DNA of 64,000 nucleotides. Source: Roseovarius arcticus (GTDB lineage: Bacteria > Pseudomonadota > Alphaproteobacteria > Rhodobacterales > Rhodobacteraceae). The DNA lies in assembly GCF_006125015.1 (NCBI RefSeq), contig NZ_SZZN01000001.1:2170001-2234000 (forward strand), read 5' to 3'. A program made the position numbers and the translations under genes. The notes under the pieces are model-generated. The model saw only the letters and a list, made by a program, of their open reading frames with translations. It did no database searches and was not told where the DNA came from. Of this stretch, positions 27,810 through 36,803 are shown one piece after another; within the stretch, counting starts at the first letter, position 1, and every line of letters begins with the position of its first letter.

Positions 27810-27840
27810 AGTGCATCCGCAGAGAGGCTGCAGATGCACT
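27810..27840 (-). terminator. Terminator-like hairpin after the DUF892 gene
   Basis: Thirteen-bp arms with one mismatch (AGTGCATCCGCAG and CTGCAGATGCACT) around a 5-nt loop. On the minus strand it is followed by TTTAGACC. It lies 111 bp after the DUF892 stop and 114 bp before the esterase start. Confidence 0.6.
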
Positions 27841-27881
27841 CGCGCAAACACGGTCACAGCAGTTACTCGAACACCGCAAGC

Positions 27882-27924
27882 CAGAAATAGCTGCACAGGC
27901 TTGAACTCTGCCCAGCTATTTCTG
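27882..27924. repeat. Perfect 12-bp inverted repeat in the DUF892-esterase gap
   Basis: CAGAAATAGCTG and CAGCTATTTCTG separated by 19 bp, 27 bp downstream of the DUF892 stop. It may be a first hairpin of a tandem terminator or a protein-binding dyad. The remaining gap holds no gene. Confidence 0.55.
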
Positions 27925-27950
27925 TGAGGCCTTTACCTGACGCTGCTTTG

Positions 27951-28412
27951 TCAGGCTGCGGCTACGGCGATCCCGGTCAGCTTAGCATTTGCCGCCTTCT
28001 CCATATCGAGAATTTGGGAAAGGAGATCGTGCGCCTCGTCATTTTTCAACTCTTTCGCCCACTGACGCAACGTGCCGTACCGTGCGATCTCATAATGCTC
28101 GACAGCTTGGGCCGCGCCGATGAGGCAGGCCCCCAATGCTTTGCCACTCGCCTCTTGAATGATGCCTTCGGTCTCTTTGATCAGCCCTTCGATGGCATCG
28201 CACTTTTCGCCCTCAGCGGGCTTATCAATTGTCGCGAATACCTTTTTCAGGATTTTCACATGTTCTCTGGTCTCTTTCAGATGATCTTCGAAGGCGGATT
28301 TGACGTCGCCATCCGCGGCGCTGATCATCTTTGGCATAGCTTTGGTCAAAGCGTTCTCAGCGTAGTAGATATCTTTCAGTGTATGATGGAATGCGTCAGC
28401 GAGAGTTTTCAT
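27951..28412 (-). CDS. DUF892 (YciF-like) ferritin-like protein
   Basis: 153 aa, all-helical four-helix bundle. The N-terminus MKTLADAFHHTLKDIYYAENAL and the HLKETREHVKILKKVF and AVEHYEIARYGTL helices, with Glu and His at metal-ligand spacing, match the YciF/DUF892 family. These proteins are stress-induced ferritin-like proteins of uncertain chemistry. An in-frame start 30 bp upstream is rejected because GGAG stands 8 nt before this ATG. An EcfG-like promoter lies just upstream, in line with the stress induction of the family. It ends with an Ala-rich tail. Confidence 0.88.
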   Translation of the reverse strand: MKTLADAFHHTLKDIYYAENALTKAMPKMISAADGDVKSAFEDHLKETREHVKILKKVFATIDKPAEGEKCDAIEGLIKETEGIIQEASGKALGACLIGAAQAVEHYEIARYGTLRQWAKELKNDEAHDLLSQILDMEKAANAKLTGIAVAAA

Positions 28413-28445
28413 GTCAAATTCTCCAAGAGTGCAGTTACACACATT

Positions 28446-28470
28446 AACTTTCCAACACGCATTTCGTTCC
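28446..28470 (-). promoter_or_regulatory. EcfG-like promoter of the DUF892 gene
   Basis: GGAAC (28466-28470), 16 bp, then AGTT (28446-28449) on the minus strand, 34 bp from the start codon. One base off the CGTT -10 consensus, so less certain than the katE site. Confidence 0.45.
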
Positions 28471-28927
28471 GGCGGTTAAAATAGTTGAGCTTTGCACCGC
28501 AACATTATGATTTTGCATCACTTATCTCGATAAGGCATACAATTCTATTTGCTGCATTTTAACAAAGCCTCTGTAGCGTGAAAGGCACCGAGCAGGAAAA
28601 TTGTTTAATTTTCAAATGTTACCACCCGAAAGTGCGGATTTTCCTTCTTGTGAGCAGCTTTAACCGGCCAATCATCTATGACACCGTAAGAATTTACCAG
28701 AATTCAATTTGGCGCCGCATGACGTTTTTGCAAGCCCTTCCAATGAGTTATGTGAAACGCGCCTTGCCAGAGGTTGGGTGGCGGATTCCTCCTCAACCTA
28801 TTGGCGTTTCTCTGCTACATTGACGTAAGGGAAGCCTCATAAATTCCTGTGAGACGATTCCCCGAAGCTGAATTTGACTAGTGAGTGCAGCTGCGAAGGG
28901 TGCGCCCACCTTGGACTGGAGGGCCAG
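28471..28927. other. Intergenic region upstream of the exported hydrolase operon
   Basis: About 450 bp, clearly more AT-rich than its neighbours. An 81-codon frame at 28578-28823 has no ribosome site or recognisable features. Presumably holds the promoter of the operon that follows, but no defined motif was recognised. Confidence 0.4.
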
Positions 28928-30583
28928 GTGACCGACCGACGTTTCATGCTGAAGTGCGTAGGCGGCTTGATGCTCTCCAGCAGCTTGGGTGGCTGCGGGA
29001 TACTCAAGCGTTGGACCCAGCCCGACCTTGCAGCCGGGACGATTGATATTCATACGCATTTTTTCAACGGCCGCGACGTACCCGCCATTGGGTTTGTCCA
29101 GCAGACGTTCCTGCGGGACCCACACGGCCCGGTTGACCCAGACATGACCAGCACCGCGTTCATGAAATTATTGAAAACTATTTTACTGACGAACACACCC
29201 ACGGCGAAACGAGAGCTTGCCGTTGTGATGGGCGGCGCACCCGTGACACCGCCAGACGTGATTGAGCGGCGCGATCAGGAAAATGTTGCCACGGCCCTCG
29301 CCGAATATGCCGCAGGTGATGTTCCGAACACGGCGGGGTTAAGCGTGGGCCGATCAGACGAGAGCCGGATACTGGACCGGATCGCGCTGGATGTGGGACA
29401 GGTTTCGGTACGCACCGGGCTGCAGTCACCGCGCCAGCAGGCAAGGACCCTTGCAGCAGAGGTGTATGCCAAGGGCGCGCCGACAACTGGGACGGAGCGG
29501 GAATATCGCCACCTTTCGCCCCTTCTTCAGTCGATCCGCTGGGCCGGTCTGCTGACCCGCGCGAGGCAAGACATTCTGGCCGAAATGCAAAGGGCTTACG
29601 GCGGCCCAACGCAGGTGCGGGTGTTTTCGCCGTCCATCGTCGACTTTACCTATTGGTTCAAGACAACCGAAAACGACGTCGACTCGGTCGCCGATCAGAT
29701 CGAAATCGTGTCGGCTATCTCGAAGCGGTTTCAAGACGCGCTGGTGCTGCCCTTCGCGCCGTTCTGCCCCTTGCGCGCGGCGCTCGAACGCGAGGCGCAT
29801 CCGGAGTGGGATTCCTTGCGGAACGTTAAGCTGGCAGTTCTGGAGCGCGGCTTTGCCGGGGTCAAAATGTACCCGCCGCTGGGGTTCAAACCAATCGGCA
29901 ACACCGCCGACGTATCCGTCTGGGCCAAGCGCGCGCCCAAAGGTGGCGGTCCCGCGCTCGACCGCGAGCTTGAGCGCCTTTACGCGTGGTGCGCCGAGAA
30001 CGACGTCCCGATCAAGGCCCATGCAACAAATTCGATGGGTGCCGGCCCCGGCACCGGACAATTTGCCGCTCCGCAGGAATGGCGGGCCGTGCTGTCGCGC
30101 CCCGAATTCGGCAATCTGCGGGTGAACCTTGCTCATTTCGGACGGTTCAAGGAGACGGCGCCGAACGCCGACCACCCCGCTCAGCGGGATTGGGAGGATA
30201 CGATTGCCGAAATGCTTGAGGATTTTCCGGGTCTCTATTTCGACCTTGGATTCTGGCCGATCGCGACCGAGTCCGATGGCCCGAACCGCACGCGCGTGAT
30301 GGCACGGATGCGCGAGTTGATCGCGCACGCCCCGCTGGTGTCCCGGCGCATGATGTACGGCTCTGACTGGTCTATGATTGGCCGACTTCCGGGGCATCAG
30401 ACCTATTCGGCGCAGGTCGTAAGCGCGCTAGAGGAACTTGGGTTCGCCGATGACCGCTTGCAGGGCGTGATGGGATCAAACGCCGCGCGATACCTTGGTC
30501 TGACAACGCGTGGCGCGCAGCACGCCCGCTTCGCTGCGTTCCATGCGGATCACCCGATTTTCAATGAGCTGTTTTTAACCTGA
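28928..30583 (+). CDS. Exported amidohydrolase-fold (amidohydrolase 2) lipoprotein
   Basis: 551 aa. The N-terminus MTDRRFMLKCVGGLMLSSSL followed by GGC is a twin-arginine-like signal with a lipobox, so the enzyme is probably anchored to a membrane outside the cytoplasm. The metal-binding TIM-barrel motifs are spread along the chain: HxH in TIDIHTHFFNGRD near the mature N-terminus, His in DVPIKAHATNS, His in RVNLAHFG and the final Asp in MYGSDWSMIG. Family members hydrolyse or decarboxylate ring or amide compounds; the substrate is unknown. Chosen start is GTG, with GGAGGG just upstream and the signal beginning immediately; a TTG 54 bp further up would put a Cys-rich stretch before the signal. 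First of four exported hydrolases in one unit. Confidence 0.72.
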   Translation: MTDRRFMLKCVGGLMLSSSLGGCGILKRWTQPDLAAGTIDIHTHFFNGRDVPAIGFVQQTFLRDPHGPVDPDMTSTAFMKLLKTILLTNTPTAKRELAVVMGGAPVTPPDVIERRDQENVATALAEYAAGDVPNTAGLSVGRSDESRILDRIALDVGQVSVRTGLQSPRQQARTLAAEVYAKGAPTTGTEREYRHLSPLLQSIRWAGLLTRARQDILAEMQRAYGGPTQVRVFSPSIVDFTYWFKTTENDVDSVADQIEIVSAISKRFQDALVLPFAPFCPLRAALEREAHPEWDSLRNVKLAVLERGFAGVKMYPPLGFKPIGNTADVSVWAKRAPKGGGPALDRELERLYAWCAENDVPIKAHATNSMGAGPGTGQFAAPQEWRAVLSRPEFGNLRVNLAHFGRFKETAPNADHPAQRDWEDTIAEMLEDFPGLYFDLGFWPIATESDGPNRTRVMARMRELIAHAPLVSRRMMYGSDWSMIGRLPGHQTYSAQVVSALEELGFADDRLQGVMGSNAARYLGLTTRGAQHARFAAFHADHPIFNELFLT

Positions 30584-30606
30584 CCATTTTTTCCGGAGGA
30601 TCGACT

Positions 30607-31836
30607 ATGAGACATTTGTTGGCTGCCGCATGTACCGTAGGCGCATTGAGTTCCATTTGCGCCGCTCAGGAGCTTGAGCCGGGCGATGCCAATGAGGAGC
30701 TCGGGCGGCTCGCCGAAACCGCGCGCCAAGATGCCAGTAACCTTAGCTTTGAGGCCTTCCGCGACAGCACTCCCTTCGTCGAGGAAACCGGAAAATATTA
30801 CGTCAATGGCGATACCCCCATCCGCAATGAAAAACTGTTGCGCGAGTTCTGGATGCGCAACGTGGCCAATGCGCCGCCCGTTCCGGCGGGCGAGGTGCCC
30901 GAGTTCGCCATCATCACGGTTGGCGGGCTGGACCAGATATGGACTGTGCGGCAACGCCATGCGCTGACCTATTGTGTCAGCACCGACTTTGGCAGCCGCC
31001 ACGGCGCCGTCGTCGCGGAAATGGAGGCAGCCACATCTGCGTGGGAGGCGGTGGCCGATCTGCAATTCCATTACATCCAATCCGAGGATCAGGCCTGCGA
31101 TGCCTCGAACGAAGAAGTGCTGTTCGATGTCCGCCCGGTAAACGCTGGCGGCGCTTTTCTGGCGGCGGCCTTTTTTCCCAACGATCCGCGCCCGGATCGA
31201 AGCGTGGTCATAGACGGCTCGTCGTTCACCCTTGATCCCAATCAAGCGCTGACCATGCGCGGTATCCTGCGCCATGAGCTAGGCCATGTTCTGGGCGGGC
31301 GGCACGAGCATACGCGGCCAGAGGCGGGGGCTTGCTTTGAAGATCAGGACTGGCGCGGGGTCACCGATTACGATGCGTTTTCGGTGATGCACTATCCGCA
31401 ATGCAACGGGCTGGGCGATTGGACCCTGCGGCTGACCAGCTCCGACAAGAACGGCATCGCATGCATCTACGGCGCGGCTGCTGGCTTTGCCATCGACCCG
31501 GCAATTTGCGCACCCGCCGCAGGCACTAACGTGGCGACGCAGGAGGTGTTCGGACCATTCACGCTGGATGCCGACCAAATCGAAATGGTTGGCAGCTTTC
31601 CCGTGGCGCCGGGATCAACCTTTAGCGCTACAATGACCGGCACCGGCGATCCGGACCTTTACGTGCGTCTCGACCGCGCGGTTACACAGGCCGGGTACGA
31701 TTGCCGCCCCTACACGCCGGGCGCCGCCGAAGCCTGCGTTTTTGACGTGCCCCCTGATGCATCGGAGGCCCATGTTATGGTGCATGGCTACGGCGCCAGC
31801 ACCGCGAGCGTAACAATTGATTGGATCGCGCCATGA
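30607..31836 (+). CDS. Secreted astacin-like zinc metalloprotease with C-terminal PPC-like domain
   Basis: 409 aa. Signal peptide at 1-20 (cut after CAAQ). The zinc site HELGHVLGGRHEH has His 223, Glu 224, His 227 and His 233, i.e. HExxHxxGxxHE, and it continues EHTRPE as in astacins. A Met-turn SVMHYP follows with Met 261 and the astacin-type Tyr. Residues 110-200 are a pro- or N-terminal catalytic part, and after about 300 a beta-rich segment with DPDLYVRLDRAV and CRPYTPG resembles a bacterial pre-peptidase C-terminal domain. Starts 23 bp after the amidohydrolase stop with a clear GGAGG. A secreted endopeptidase, target unknown. Confidence 0.85.
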   Translation: MRHLLAAACTVGALSSICAAQELEPGDANEELGRLAETARQDASNLSFEAFRDSTPFVEETGKYYVNGDTPIRNEKLLREFWMRNVANAPPVPAGEVPEFAIITVGGLDQIWTVRQRHALTYCVSTDFGSRHGAVVAEMEAATSAWEAVADLQFHYIQSEDQACDASNEEVLFDVRPVNAGGAFLAAAFFPNDPRPDRSVVIDGSSFTLDPNQALTMRGILRHELGHVLGGRHEHTRPEAGACFEDQDWRGVTDYDAFSVMHYPQCNGLGDWTLRLTSSDKNGIACIYGAAAGFAIDPAICAPAAGTNVATQEVFGPFTLDADQIEMVGSFPVAPGSTFSATMTGTGDPDLYVRLDRAVTQAGYDCRPYTPGAAEACVFDVPPDASEAHVMVHGYGASTASVTIDWIAP

Positions 31837-31862
31837 GGAATACCGTCAGAAGCAGGATCGAG

Positions 31863-34055
31863 ATGAAATCGATTGCGTTGGCAGCGATCCTCGCGATGGG
31901 CGCGGCCGGCGCCGCCGCCCAATCAGCCGTACCCGAGCTTGTCCTTGAATGGCGCTCGCACAGTGACAATGCTGTTGAGCTTTCGACTGAGGTCGAGACG
32001 CTCTATCTGTCGCTGTTCAACTCGGGCAATCTGACGCTGCGCACCGTTAAAATGGATCAAAGCCCGTTCGTCGAGCATGTCCTGCGAAACGAGAAGCTGT
32101 TTTTCGGGGCGCATTTCCCTCAAAGCATCGACGCGATGATGTGCGATCTTAATCCAAAGCTGTGCAGCCGCACCCTCACCGGCGCCCCGCAAAGCCAACT
32201 CAGCGATCTGACGTCTCATGTCGGCGGTTTTGCCGCCAGCCCAGGGCGATGGCGCACAAGCGTCGGCAATACGATCGTTGTGCCCGATTACAACTTTCGC
32301 TCGATCACCACATTGGTTCGCAAGCAGGTGCCGGGCGACTGGACTGTCGATGATTTCACGATCAGCCCAGAAATGGATTGTTCCGCCTTCAAAGGCTCCT
32401 GCAAGGACGTGATCGCGCGCTTTAACCCACCCATCATCAAGGCACCGGACGGCAAGCGAAATGTGACCTTGCCACAGGTGCAACTGCAGGCTCCGGTGAC
32501 GTTTCGAACGGACGCGCGATCGAAACTGGTCCAGAGCCTCGTCGGCGCGCTGGTAACTTCGGAGCGAACCAAGACATTCACCGATCCGAGCGCTGCGTTT
32601 TCACCGGTTTGGCAAAAGCAATACAGCGACACATCGCTTAACGATCTCGCGCTGGAAACCTTGCAGCCGTTTTTGCGCGCGACCGGCAGCATAAAAGAAT
32701 ACGGCCTTGGGGACGAGCCGCTGGTGGCGAGGCAGATGGACCTGTTCAAGCTGATCCATCATCCGTTCGCAAATCTTGAGGATCTGCCCGAGCAGCACCG
32801 CCATCCAGTTATCGTCGTGGTGATCGACACCGCGGTAACGAACGGGCACTGCGACCTGCCGGCAATGACATTCAGCGACGGCCATACCCTCACGTCGACC
32901 GAGCCTGCCGACGAGGGCGAACCGACTGCAGAAACTCTCCCAGATTGCAGCGAGATTGACCCATTAGCGCTCAGCCAATCTGAGCATGGCGCCGCCGTCG
33001 CAGGGGTTATCGCGTCGCCCGAAAATGGCAAAGGCATGGTGGGCGTCAACCCCTATGCGCGGCTGCATATGATCTCATTCGACAAAACCCTGTCACGGGA
33101 TCGCCAGATCGTTCGCCTTGCGGAGCAGCTTACGACAGACATACCTGTCGGTGCCCGCGTGGCAAATTTGAGCTTCGGGCTGCTGCCCGATTTTCAGGGC
33201 AATGGCGAAGTCGAGAACGCTTTGCGGATCCATGAAAGCCGCCTGCTTATCGTCGCAGCAGCCGGCAATGAGGCAAAGGCGCTGAGCAACGGCTGCCAGT
33301 TAATTCCCGCCTGCCTCAACGCATTGGAAAACGTCATCACCGTGGTTGGCCTTGATGATAACCTTGACAATCCAGCCCCGTGGCGCACCGCAACCCAAGG
33401 CAGCAACACCAGCGCGATGTTCGAAATCGGTGCGCCTGCCATGAACGTGCTGACCACCACGTCCGGTAACGTATTTACCCACATGAGCGGCACGTCCTTT
33501 GCCGCGCCGCAGGTGACGGCGGTGGCATCGCTGATCTTTTCGACAGGCGAGTTTATCTATGGCGATGACCCGGCTTTGCTGCAGGCGGGCGGCCAGATTG
33601 CACCCAAAGTGGTCAAGGACCGGCTGATCTACACGGCCGATTTCTTTCCCGGTCTGAACGGGCGGGTGATGGCGGGGCGGCTGAACGTGGAGCGCGCGAT
33701 AAACTTGCAATATGCCCAGTTCGAGTTGTTCGACGGTCGGCGGATTGTCGGCCAGGTCGTCGAGGTACCCAATACCATCGCCTGCCGCTCGCCCGATCCA
33801 GCGCAGCAGTTCCAGCCATGGTGGAATATCCGGCGACTGACGTTCAACGACGCCAAGGATCGTCACATTCTATTTCGCCATGTCGGGGGGGAGGACGGCA
33901 GCCGCTATGGCGCACTGGAGCGTGACGCCTCGTGTCTGGTGGCGACACTTTCGCCCATGGTCGAGGTGCGCAGAACGGTCGATGGCGTGCCTGAGGTGGT
34001 CAGCTTTCCGTTCAGCGCGATCCGCGATTACACCTCGCCATTGTTTCAGGGATGA
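31863..34055 (+). CDS. Secreted subtilisin-like serine protease with long N-terminal extension
   Basis: 730 aa from this start. Signal peptide MKSIALAAILAMGAAGAAAQ. The S8 triad is complete: Asp 322 in VVVIDTAVTNGH, His 375 in SEHGAAVAGVIA and Ser 545 in MSGTSFAAPQV, with the oxyanion Asn in VAAAGNEA. About 300 residues precede the catalytic domain, longer than a usual prodomain, including a segment with VGNTIVVPDYNFRSI that could be a small recognition module. Another start at 31833 overlaps the preceding stop by ATGA and would add ten residues; AGGA 5 nt before 31863 favours the present one. The stop overlaps the next gene's start by ATGA. Confidence 0.85.
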   Translation: MKSIALAAILAMGAAGAAAQSAVPELVLEWRSHSDNAVELSTEVETLYLSLFNSGNLTLRTVKMDQSPFVEHVLRNEKLFFGAHFPQSIDAMMCDLNPKLCSRTLTGAPQSQLSDLTSHVGGFAASPGRWRTSVGNTIVVPDYNFRSITTLVRKQVPGDWTVDDFTISPEMDCSAFKGSCKDVIARFNPPIIKAPDGKRNVTLPQVQLQAPVTFRTDARSKLVQSLVGALVTSERTKTFTDPSAAFSPVWQKQYSDTSLNDLALETLQPFLRATGSIKEYGLGDEPLVARQMDLFKLIHHPFANLEDLPEQHRHPVIVVVIDTAVTNGHCDLPAMTFSDGHTLTSTEPADEGEPTAETLPDCSEIDPLALSQSEHGAAVAGVIASPENGKGMVGVNPYARLHMISFDKTLSRDRQIVRLAEQLTTDIPVGARVANLSFGLLPDFQGNGEVENALRIHESRLLIVAAAGNEAKALSNGCQLIPACLNALENVITVVGLDDNLDNPAPWRTATQGSNTSAMFEIGAPAMNVLTTTSGNVFTHMSGTSFAAPQVTAVASLIFSTGEFIYGDDPALLQAGGQIAPKVVKDRLIYTADFFPGLNGRVMAGRLNVERAINLQYAQFELFDGRRIVGQVVEVPNTIACRSPDPAQQFQPWWNIRRLTFNDAKDRHILFRHVGGEDGSRYGALERDASCLVATLSPMVEVRRTVDGVPEVVSFPFSAIRDYTSPLFQG

Positions 34056-35176
34056 CGCGGGCCCGGCGGAGGTACGCATGGCTGATCGCGCTGTTCTGGG
34101 GCGCGGCTGCGGCGGCGCAGGATATTCCCGTTCTGGAATCGCGCATTGATGGCGGCGTGCGCGCCCTCGATCTGGTGATAGGCGCGCCAGAGCGCACAGG
34201 AGATGCCCCCGTGGTGTGGACCGGAGGGATCAGTATTCCCGATACCGACTATCTGCGCCTGCTGGTCCGCATCGAAGGGCCGCCCGCGCCACCGACTGCC
34301 AGTCTCTATCTGTTTTCCGATCTAGGGCAGGAATTCATCATCCCCCTCGCCGACATGCCCGAAGGCGGTCACTGGACCGGGCTGATCCCTAACGGGAACG
34401 TGACGATAGCACTCTATACCCCTGACCCGCTGAACATAGATACGACCGTGACAATCGAAAATCTGTCGATCCAACAGGATGATGTGCTGCTATATTCGGT
34501 CCATGGCGAGGCGCAGCTATGGCCGATCGCATCGCCCGAAGTGCCGCAGGACGTGCAGGCCCTCGCCGGGCCGGTCGCGTTCCTGTCGTTCTTTGATGCC
34601 GGGCTGCCTCGAACGTGCACCGGATTTCTGATCGAGCCGGATTTGTTGCTGACAAACGAGCACTGTATTCACTCGCAGGAAACCTGCCGTACGATGACTG
34701 CAGTGTTTGGCTATCAGCGTGATGAAGCTGGCAGATTGGCGATGGGTCAGCAGCGCAGATGCACAGGGTATGAGGACCATTACTCCAGCTTCGATCTTGA
34801 CGTGACCGCCTTGCGCCTTTCGTCGCCGCCGGGCGAGGAGTACGGCATCATCGAAATACCCGACGAGCCGGCGGGTATGGCCGGCCCGCTAATGATCATC
34901 CAACATCCCGGAGACCTGCCCAAGCACGTGGCCCTTTTGGATTGCGAAATGACCGCAAGCCCGGTGTCTGGCCGCACGCCGGACAGCGATTTCACGCACA
35001 CCTGTGACACGGCCAGCGGATCATCCGGCGCGCCGATCCTGAACGCCGCCGGCCAGTTGGTAGGCGTTCACCACTATGGCTTTCAGGAAGCTCCGGACAG
35101 TTTGTGGCGCGAAAACAGAGGGGTTTTGGCGGCCTTGGTTATCCCTTGGCTACGTGCGCTCACTCGGCCACAGTAA
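34052..35176 (+). CDS. Secreted trypsin-like (S1) serine protease
   Basis: 374 aa. N-terminal signal (WLIALFWGAAAAAQ). Residues 25-160 form a beta-rich module of unknown family. The S1 protease follows: His 204 in LLLTNEHCIHS, Asp 250 in SFDLDVTAL and Ser 325 in TASGSSGAPILN, where GSSGAP replaces the usual GDSGGP, as in glutamyl-endopeptidase and HtrA-like relatives. Paired cysteines around the His and before the Ser suggest disulfides. Translationally coupled to the subtilisin gene. Its last 17 bp overlap the end of the convergent cytochrome gene. Confidence 0.85.
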   Translation: MTRARRRYAWLIALFWGAAAAAQDIPVLESRIDGGVRALDLVIGAPERTGDAPVVWTGGISIPDTDYLRLLVRIEGPPAPPTASLYLFSDLGQEFIIPLADMPEGGHWTGLIPNGNVTIALYTPDPLNIDTTVTIENLSIQQDDVLLYSVHGEAQLWPIASPEVPQDVQALAGPVAFLSFFDAGLPRTCTGFLIEPDLLLTNEHCIHSQETCRTMTAVFGYQRDEAGRLAMGQQRRCTGYEDHYSSFDLDVTALRLSSPPGEEYGIIEIPDEPAGMAGPLMIIQHPGDLPKHVALLDCEMTASPVSGRTPDSDFTHTCDTASGSSGAPILNAAGQLVGVHHYGFQEAPDSLWRENRGVLAALVIPWLRALTRPQ

Positions 35177-36803
35177 AAAGCGTCTCCTCATCCATCTGGC
35201 ACGCCTTTGGCGAACCAGTGATGAACGCGCCATCGCGGCATAGCGTCAGAATTTCTGCACCGTGTCCCGCAAACCGCTGGCCCGGCCCGAGCGACATCCG
35301 CGGGAACGTGCCGGGATTGAGACCCGTCTCGACCTGATGCTCGATCGTCTCGATAAACAGCTCGCGCGAATAGCGGTCCACCAGATGATCCATCGCATGT
35401 TCGGCCACCTCGAACGCGAGAAGCGTATTCAACTGCGTCCGCTCCCACTCGGGCGCCCGAATGCGGCGGGCCCTTAGCCAGCCACGAAGGCGGTGGATCC
35501 GCTGGGGCGCCGCGTCTGGTAGCGCGTATCGCCATGTGACCGAGAGAGGCCGCGAAGGACGCAGCGTCAGTGCGCGCTCCGCTCCCTCCGCCAGCAAACC
35601 GCCCGCTAATAGAACCGTCCCGGTGAATTCAGCCACAGGTGGGTCTGACAGTAGGTTTTGCACCGCGGCCTCATCGCCGAGAAGCACGAGCGCGTCGGCC
35701 TGTCTCAGCTCTTCGGTCACTGCGATCCCGCTATCGGTCAACACGGCAACGACGTGCCGCGCCATCGCCTGCGACGCCTCGTCGCTGCCGTGCTGCACAA
35801 ACGCGGCCTTCGCCCCTTCGGTGGCCAGTCGCGCGGCAATCATTTGCGCTTCTGCCGGTAGACCGCCTGACAGATGGATCGTAAAATGCCCCGGCGTGTT
35901 GGTCGGCCAGTCCGTTAGAGGAAACAGGCAAGGTAGATGCGCTGCCTCGCAGAAGGTCTGGACCGGGCCCCAATCCCCTAGGGCAGTGCCGCCCAACATG
36001 GCAAAGACTGGTTGGCGCGCATAATGCCGCTGTAGCTGGGCACCCCACGTCCGGGGCGGTCCCTCAAGCTGCCAGACATTCAAGCGCCACAGGCGCCTTG
36101 CGTAGCCGTACAGTGCTTTTTGGCGAGGTGAAAAATCAGCGCGCGACAACTCGCGCTCAATCTCGCGGTTTCGGATCGCAACGAAGGCGCGCATCACGTC
36201 CAGCATCGCCTCTGCGCGCGAGGGTTGCACGCCCGGCCCGACGACAGTGGCGAAATGCACCACCTGCGCATCGATCCCCGGATCAGGCCCGCGCCCTAGG
36301 TCAGACATATAGCTGGCAAGAGCCGCAACGGAGGCGGCATCCAGCGCATATCGCGGCATCGACGGGGCCAGCCTGCGCCCGCCCGGATCGACACCGTCTA
36401 CCACGGCACCTGCCAGATCCGCCGCACCGGCATAGCCGGGCCGCAATCGCGGCGTGTGTGCGCGGGACTTGGCGATTGGCCCCTGACGTTCCTGATATAG
36501 TTCGCGCAACAGCCTGTCGCGGCGCGGCTCAAGCGGCGCTGCAAGAGTGTGTGCTGTGATGTCCGGCACACGCAAATCGCCCTCTGCCATGCCGTATCCG
36601 CTGGGGCGGTGGCAGCGCGTGCAGGCAGCCATCTGGCCCGACAGTCGCCCGCCGCCCGCCACCACCGCACGCAGCGGTGTGCCGTCCGGCAGAACGCCTT
36701 GCGTATAAATTCGTGTACCATCGGCGGACGCATCCTCCGGCGCGCCAGCCATTGCACCGGGCGCCAGCCATACCATCAGCAGCGCGCATATCAGGCGTAT
36801 CAC
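35160..36803 (-). CDS. Exported c-type cytochrome fused to a periplasmic-binding-like domain
   Basis: 547 aa with a signal peptide (about 1-20). Residues 30-165 are a class I-like cytochrome c domain: haem site CTRCH at 61-65 and a possible Met ligand in LAPSMPRYALD. From about 170 the chain resembles a type-1 periplasmic binding protein (alternating strands and helices, for example QPVFAMLGGTALGDWG and AAFVQHGSDEASQAMA, TGTVLLAGGLLAEG). Such a fusion would couple ligand sensing or scaffolding to electron transfer. Last gene of the copper operon; its start overlaps the SCO1 stop by 4 bp. Domain assignment of the second half is by pattern only. Confidence 0.7.
   Translation of the reverse strand: MIRLICALLMVWLAPGAMAGAPEDASADGTRIYTQGVLPDGTPLRAVVAGGGRLSGQMAACTRCHRPSGYGMAEGDLRVPDITAHTLAAPLEPRRDRLLRELYQERQGPIAKSRAHTPRLRPGYAGAADLAGAVVDGVDPGGRRLAPSMPRYALDAASVAALASYMSDLGRGPDPGIDAQVVHFATVVGPGVQPSRAEAMLDVMRAFVAIRNREIERELSRADFSPRQKALYGYARRLWRLNVWQLEGPPRTWGAQLQRHYARQPVFAMLGGTALGDWGPVQTFCEAAHLPCLFPLTDWPTNTPGHFTIHLSGGLPAEAQMIAARLATEGAKAAFVQHGSDEASQAMARHVVAVLTDSGIAVTEELRQADALVLLGDEAAVQNLLSDPPVAEFTGTVLLAGGLLAEGAERALTLRPSRPLSVTWRYALPDAAPQRIHRLRGWLRARRIRAPEWERTQLNTLLAFEVAEHAMDHLVDRYSRELFIETIEHQVETGLNPGTFPRMSLGPGQRFAGHGAEILTLCRDGAFITGSPKACQMDEETLFTVAE

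Noticed and set aside
28578..28823. 81-codon frame in the AT-rich gap before the hydrolase operon
   Set aside because: No ribosome site, motif or neighbour support; likely chance in AT-rich DNA.
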